64,000 nt of DNA from Streptomyces aureocirculatus (GTDB lineage Bacteria; Actinomycetota; Actinomycetes; Streptomycetales; Streptomycetaceae), in assembly GCF_000720475.1 (NCBI RefSeq), contig NZ_JOAP01000007.1:1-64000 (forward strand). The letters are read 5' to 3'. The stretch's first letter is position 1; each line of letters starts with the position of its first letter. Position numbers and translations under genes: made by a program. This document shows positions 61,473 through 64,000 of this stretch, piece after piece. A model generated the notes under the pieces. It had not been told where the DNA came from. It ran no database searches and saw only the letters and a program-made list of their open reading frames with translations.

Positions 61473-62654
61473 TCAGTTGCGCGCGGCCCCGTGCCGCGTG
61501 CCGTCGGTGGCGACGGGCGGGTCCTGGGCGGTGATCAAGCCCGGCACGTCCCAGTCGTGGGCCACCTCCGTGGTGTCGGCGCCGGGCTGCGCCGGGGCGC
61601 CGCGGACGGCGGTGGGGGTCGCGGAGAAGCGGGGCGCGGGGGCGGGCTGTGTGATGCCGCCGTGGTCGGTGAACGTGCCGCGGGCGGCGAGGTGCGGGTG
61701 GTCCGGGGCCTCGCGCAGCGAGAGGACCGGCGCCACGCACGCGTCGGTGCCCTCGAAGAGGGCCGTCCACTCCGCGCGCGTCCGGGTACGGAAACGAGCG
61801 GCCACGGCCTCGCGCAGCTCGCCCCAGCGGGCGAGGTCGCGACGCGCGGGCGCGAGGTCGCGCAGCCCGAGCAGCTCGGTGAACTCGTCGTAGAACTGCT
61901 GCTCAAGGGCGCCGACGGCCATGTACTCGCCGTCCGCCGTCTCATAGGTGCCGTAGAACGGGCAGCCGCCGTCCAGGAGGTTGGCGCCCCTGCGGTCCTG
62001 CCAGCTTCCCGCCGCCACCATGCCGTGGATCATCGCGGCCAGATGCGCGGCGCCGTCCACGATCGCGGCGTCCACGACCTGCCCGGTGCCGGTGGCCCGC
62101 GCGTGGTGCAGGGCGGCGAGGACGCCGACGACCAGGTACAGCGAGCCGCCCGCGTAGTCCCCGACGAGGTTGGCGGGGACGGCGGGCGGCTCCCCGGGGT
62201 TGCCGATCATCCCGAGCGTGCCGGTGAGGGCGATGTAGGAGATGTCGTGCCCGGCGCGCGGGGCGAGCGGGCCGTCCTGGCCCCAGCCGGTCATGCGGCC
62301 GTACACGAGCGCCGGATTGCGGGCGTGGCAGGCCTCGGGGCCGACGCCGAGGCGCTCGGCGACCCCGGGGCGGTAGCCCTCGACGAGTACGTCCGCCCGT
62401 GCGGCGAGGTCCAGGACGCGGGCCGCGCCACCGGGGGACTTCAGATCGACGACGACGCTGCGTTTGTTGCGGTTGGTGACGTCGTAGGCGGGATCGATCG
62501 CGAGGCCCGGGCCGCCGGGGCGGTCGACGCGCACGACGTCGGCGCCCAGGTCGGCGAGCAGCATGGCGGCGAAGGGGCCGGGCCCGATGCCCGCGAGCTC
62601 CACCACCCGCACGCCCGTCAGCGGGCCGTGAACGCCTTTGTCCGGCACTGCCAT
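61473..62654 (-). CDS. CaiB/BaiF family CoA-transferase (alpha-methylacyl-CoA racemase-like)
   Basis: Family III CoA-transferase fold, 393 residues from ATG 62654. The opening GVRVVELAGIGPGPFAAMLLADLGADVVRVDRP, the CoA loop NRNKRSVVVDLKSPGG, the catalytic Asp/His region MTGWGQDGPLAPRAGHDISYIALTG and the middle block PANLVGDYAGGSLYLV are typical of alpha-methylacyl-CoA racemases (Mcr/AMACR), which epimerise 2-methyl branched acyl-CoAs so that they can be dehydrogenated. Placing it just before an acyl-CoA dehydrogenase, thiolase and FadB suggests breakdown of methyl-branched fatty acids, common in Streptomyces membranes. Confidence 0.9.
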   Translation of the reverse strand: MAVPDKGVHGPLTGVRVVELAGIGPGPFAAMLLADLGADVVRVDRPGGPGLAIDPAYDVTNRNKRSVVVDLKSPGGAARVLDLAARADVLVEGYRPGVAERLGVGPEACHARNPALVYGRMTGWGQDGPLAPRAGHDISYIALTGTLGMIGNPGEPPAVPANLVGDYAGGSLYLVVGVLAALHHARATGTGQVVDAAIVDGAAHLAAMIHGMVAAGSWQDRRGANLLDGGCPFYGTYETADGEYMAVGALEQQFYDEFTELLGLRDLAPARRDLARWGELREAVAARFRTRTRAEWTALFEGTDACVAPVLSLREAPDHPHLAARGTFTDHGGITQPAPAPRFSATPTAVRGAPAQPGADTTEVAHDWDVPGLITAQDPPVATDGTRHGAARN

Positions 62655-62901
62655 TGAGCCCCCAGCACTGTGACACAACCGATGTAACACCAGTGATGCT
62701 AAGAACGTGTTCCACTCCGCACAAGCCCCCGGCGAGCAAGCGCTTAGCCCGCGGGCGTGGCACGGGTCACGCGGGCACCCCGCGGGACGGGTACCCGGGT
62801 GCTCCGCCCGTCCCGGCGGACACCGTCGTGTCACGGTGCCGCCCCGCTCACGCTAGCCTCGGCCACCGACAACGGCGCGGGACACACGGCTGAGAGGTGC
62901 C

Positions 62902-64000
62902 ATGAGCAGTCAGGACCAGGACCGTCCGTACGACATCGTGCTCTTCGGGGCGACGAGTTTCGTGGGTGCGCTGACGGCCGCCTATCTTTCCGAACACGCA
63001 CCCGAGACGCTCCGCTGGGCCATCGCGGGGCGCGACGCGGACAAGCTGCGGCGGCTGCGCGAGCGCCTCGCCGCGGACCGCCCGGGGTGCGCCGAACTGC
63101 CCGTCGTGCAGGCGGACGCGGCCGATCCCGCGTCGCTGCGCGAACTGGCCGCGTGCACCCGCGTGGTGGCGAGCACCGTCGGCCCCTACCTGACCCACGG
63201 GCAGGAGCTGGTGGCCGCGTGCGCGGAGGCCGGCACCGACTACGCCGATCTGACCGGCGAGCCGGAGTTCGTGGACCTGATGTACGTGCGGCACGACGCC
63301 CGCGCGCGGGAGACCGGCGCGCGCCTGGTGCACGCCTGTGGCTTCGACTCGGTTCCGCACGACCTGGGCGTGTACTACACGGTGCGGCAGTTGCCGCAGG
63401 ACGTGCCCCTGCGCGTCGACGGCTTCGTCAGCGTCAAGGCACGGTTCTCCGGCGGTACGTTCGCCTCCGCGCTCCAGCAGTTCGCGCGCGGCCCGCAGTT
63501 GCTCGCCGCCGCGCGCGAACGGCGCAGGCACGAGCCCCGGCTCGCGGACCGCAAGGCGTACGCCCCGCCGAGCGCCCCTCGCTACGCCGGCGAGATCGGT
63601 GCCTGGGCGTTGCCGCTGCCGACCATCGACCCGCAGGTCGTGCAGCGTTCGGCGCGGGCGCTGCCGCGGTACGGGCCCGACTTCCGCTACCGCCACTACG
63701 CCGCGGTGCGGTCGCTGCCCGTGGCGCTCGGCGGCGTGGCGGGCGTGACGGCGCTGTTCGCCGCGGCGCAGCTCCCGCCCGTGCGGCGCCGTCTGTCGGG
63801 CCTGCTCAAGCCCGGTGAGGGACCCGACGCGGCGCGGCGGGCGGCCAGTTGGTTCTCCGTGCGGTTCGTCGGGGAGGGCGGCGGGCAGCGGGTCTTCACC
63901 GAGGTGTGGGGCGGCGACCCCGGGTACGACGAGACCGCGAAGATCCTCGCGGAGGCCTCGATGTGCCTGGCCCTCGACGACCTGCCCGCGGCCGCGGGAC
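62902..64000 (+). CDS. Saccharopine-dehydrogenase-like / trans-acting enoyl reductase, 3' end beyond window
   Basis: NAD(P)-dependent oxidoreductase cut at the right edge after about 366 residues. ATG 62902 follows GAGAGGTGC. The N-terminal Rossmann site is YDIVLFGATSFVGALTAAYL, then WAIAGRDADKLRRLRERL and VVASTVGPYLTHGQELVAAC, TDYADLTGEPEF, HACGFDSVPHDLGVYYT. This is the pattern of the trans-acting enoyl reductase family (Mycobacterium Rv2953-like) within the saccharopine dehydrogenase group. The mycobacterial example reduces double bonds in polyketide-type lipids; in Streptomyces its substrate is unknown. It is divergent from the racemase gene. Confidence 0.85.
   Translation, partial: MSSQDQDRPYDIVLFGATSFVGALTAAYLSEHAPETLRWAIAGRDADKLRRLRERLAADRPGCAELPVVQADAADPASLRELAACTRVVASTVGPYLTHGQELVAACAEAGTDYADLTGEPEFVDLMYVRHDARARETGARLVHACGFDSVPHDLGVYYTVRQLPQDVPLRVDGFVSVKARFSGGTFASALQQFARGPQLLAAARERRRHEPRLADRKAYAPPSAPRYAGEIGAWALPLPTIDPQVVQRSARALPRYGPDFRYRHYAAVRSLPVALGGVAGVTALFAAAQLPPVRRRLSGLLKPGEGPDAARRAASWFSVRFVGEGGGQRVFTEVWGGDPGYDETAKILAEASMCLALDDLPAAAG

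Overview
The window looks like the chromosome of a Streptomyces. The DNA is very GC-rich with a strong third-position G/C bias. Many genes start with GTG, and several short families are typical of the genus: a DUF6126 membrane peptide beside an XRE/cupin regulator, an LPFR-type small protein, a conservon-type sensor kinase and an SCO6745-family protein. Gene order resembles, as I remember it, the S. coelicolor SCO6771 to about SCO6725 segment read backwards (hopanoid genes, zitB, idi, SCO6745, tex, fadB/fadA). I could not check that by alignment.

Layout. 1-8.8 kb: a conservon-like sensor kinase cut by the left edge, a metallo-beta-lactamase-fold hydrolase, a TetR regulator, a SIMPL-domain secreted protein, an SGNH hydrolase, a GH36 alpha-galactosidase relic that has lost its catalytic core, a tyrosine phosphatase, and the XRE/cupin + DUF6126 pair with a double-palindrome operator. 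8.9-20.9 kb: one long minus-strand hopanoid operon (hpnC, hpnD, hpnE, a polyprenyl diphosphate synthase, shc, hpnG, hpnH, a second dxs and the aminotransferase hpnO). It makes squalene by the three-step HpnCDE route, cyclises it to hopene, adds an adenosyl group and trims it towards aminobacteriohopanetriol. An ispG that I expect between hpnH and dxs is absent. 21.3-28.4 kb: a tightly overlapped minus-strand operon combining two CDP-alcohol phosphotransferases, a sugar/polyol-phosphate nucleotidyltransferase, a glycerol-1-phosphate-dehydrogenase-like enzyme, a GT2 glycosyltransferase and a polysaccharide-type ABC exporter. This is the best candidate for an undescribed pathway: an exported polyol-phosphate lipid or glycopolymer.

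28.6-38.3 kb is mixed: galE, a ZitB-type zinc exporter behind a Zur-like box, a methyltransferase-acetyltransferase fusion behind a possible leader peptide, type I isopentenyl diphosphate isomerase, an anti-sigma-type ATPase, an HdeD-like membrane protein, enoyl-CoA hydratase, a DJ-1/PfpI enzyme next to a GlxA-type regulator, an SCO6745-family gene directly behind a TetR-type palindrome, and an LPFR peptide. 38.3-46.7 kb: tex with a Gly/Arg/Gln-rich tail, an ABC-F ATPase, a frameshifted gene of unknown function, a D-amino-acid-oxidase-like flavoprotein and a BCCT betaine transporter. 46.8-52.0 kb: three secreted peptidases (M14, S15 and, divergently, M1). 52.0-64.0 kb: an APC amino-acid permease and a fatty-acid/branched-acyl catabolic block (acyl-CoA ligase with a divergent MerR regulator carrying a coding minisatellite, fadB, fadA, acyl-CoA dehydrogenase, a CaiB/racemase-family enzyme), ending in a truncated saccharopine-dehydrogenase-like enoyl reductase.

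Short perfect tandem repeats occur at several places, two of them starting exactly at a gene's 3' end. Several clear GC-rich hairpins mark transcription ends. I saw no rRNA, tRNA, CRISPR array, insertion sequence or prophage.
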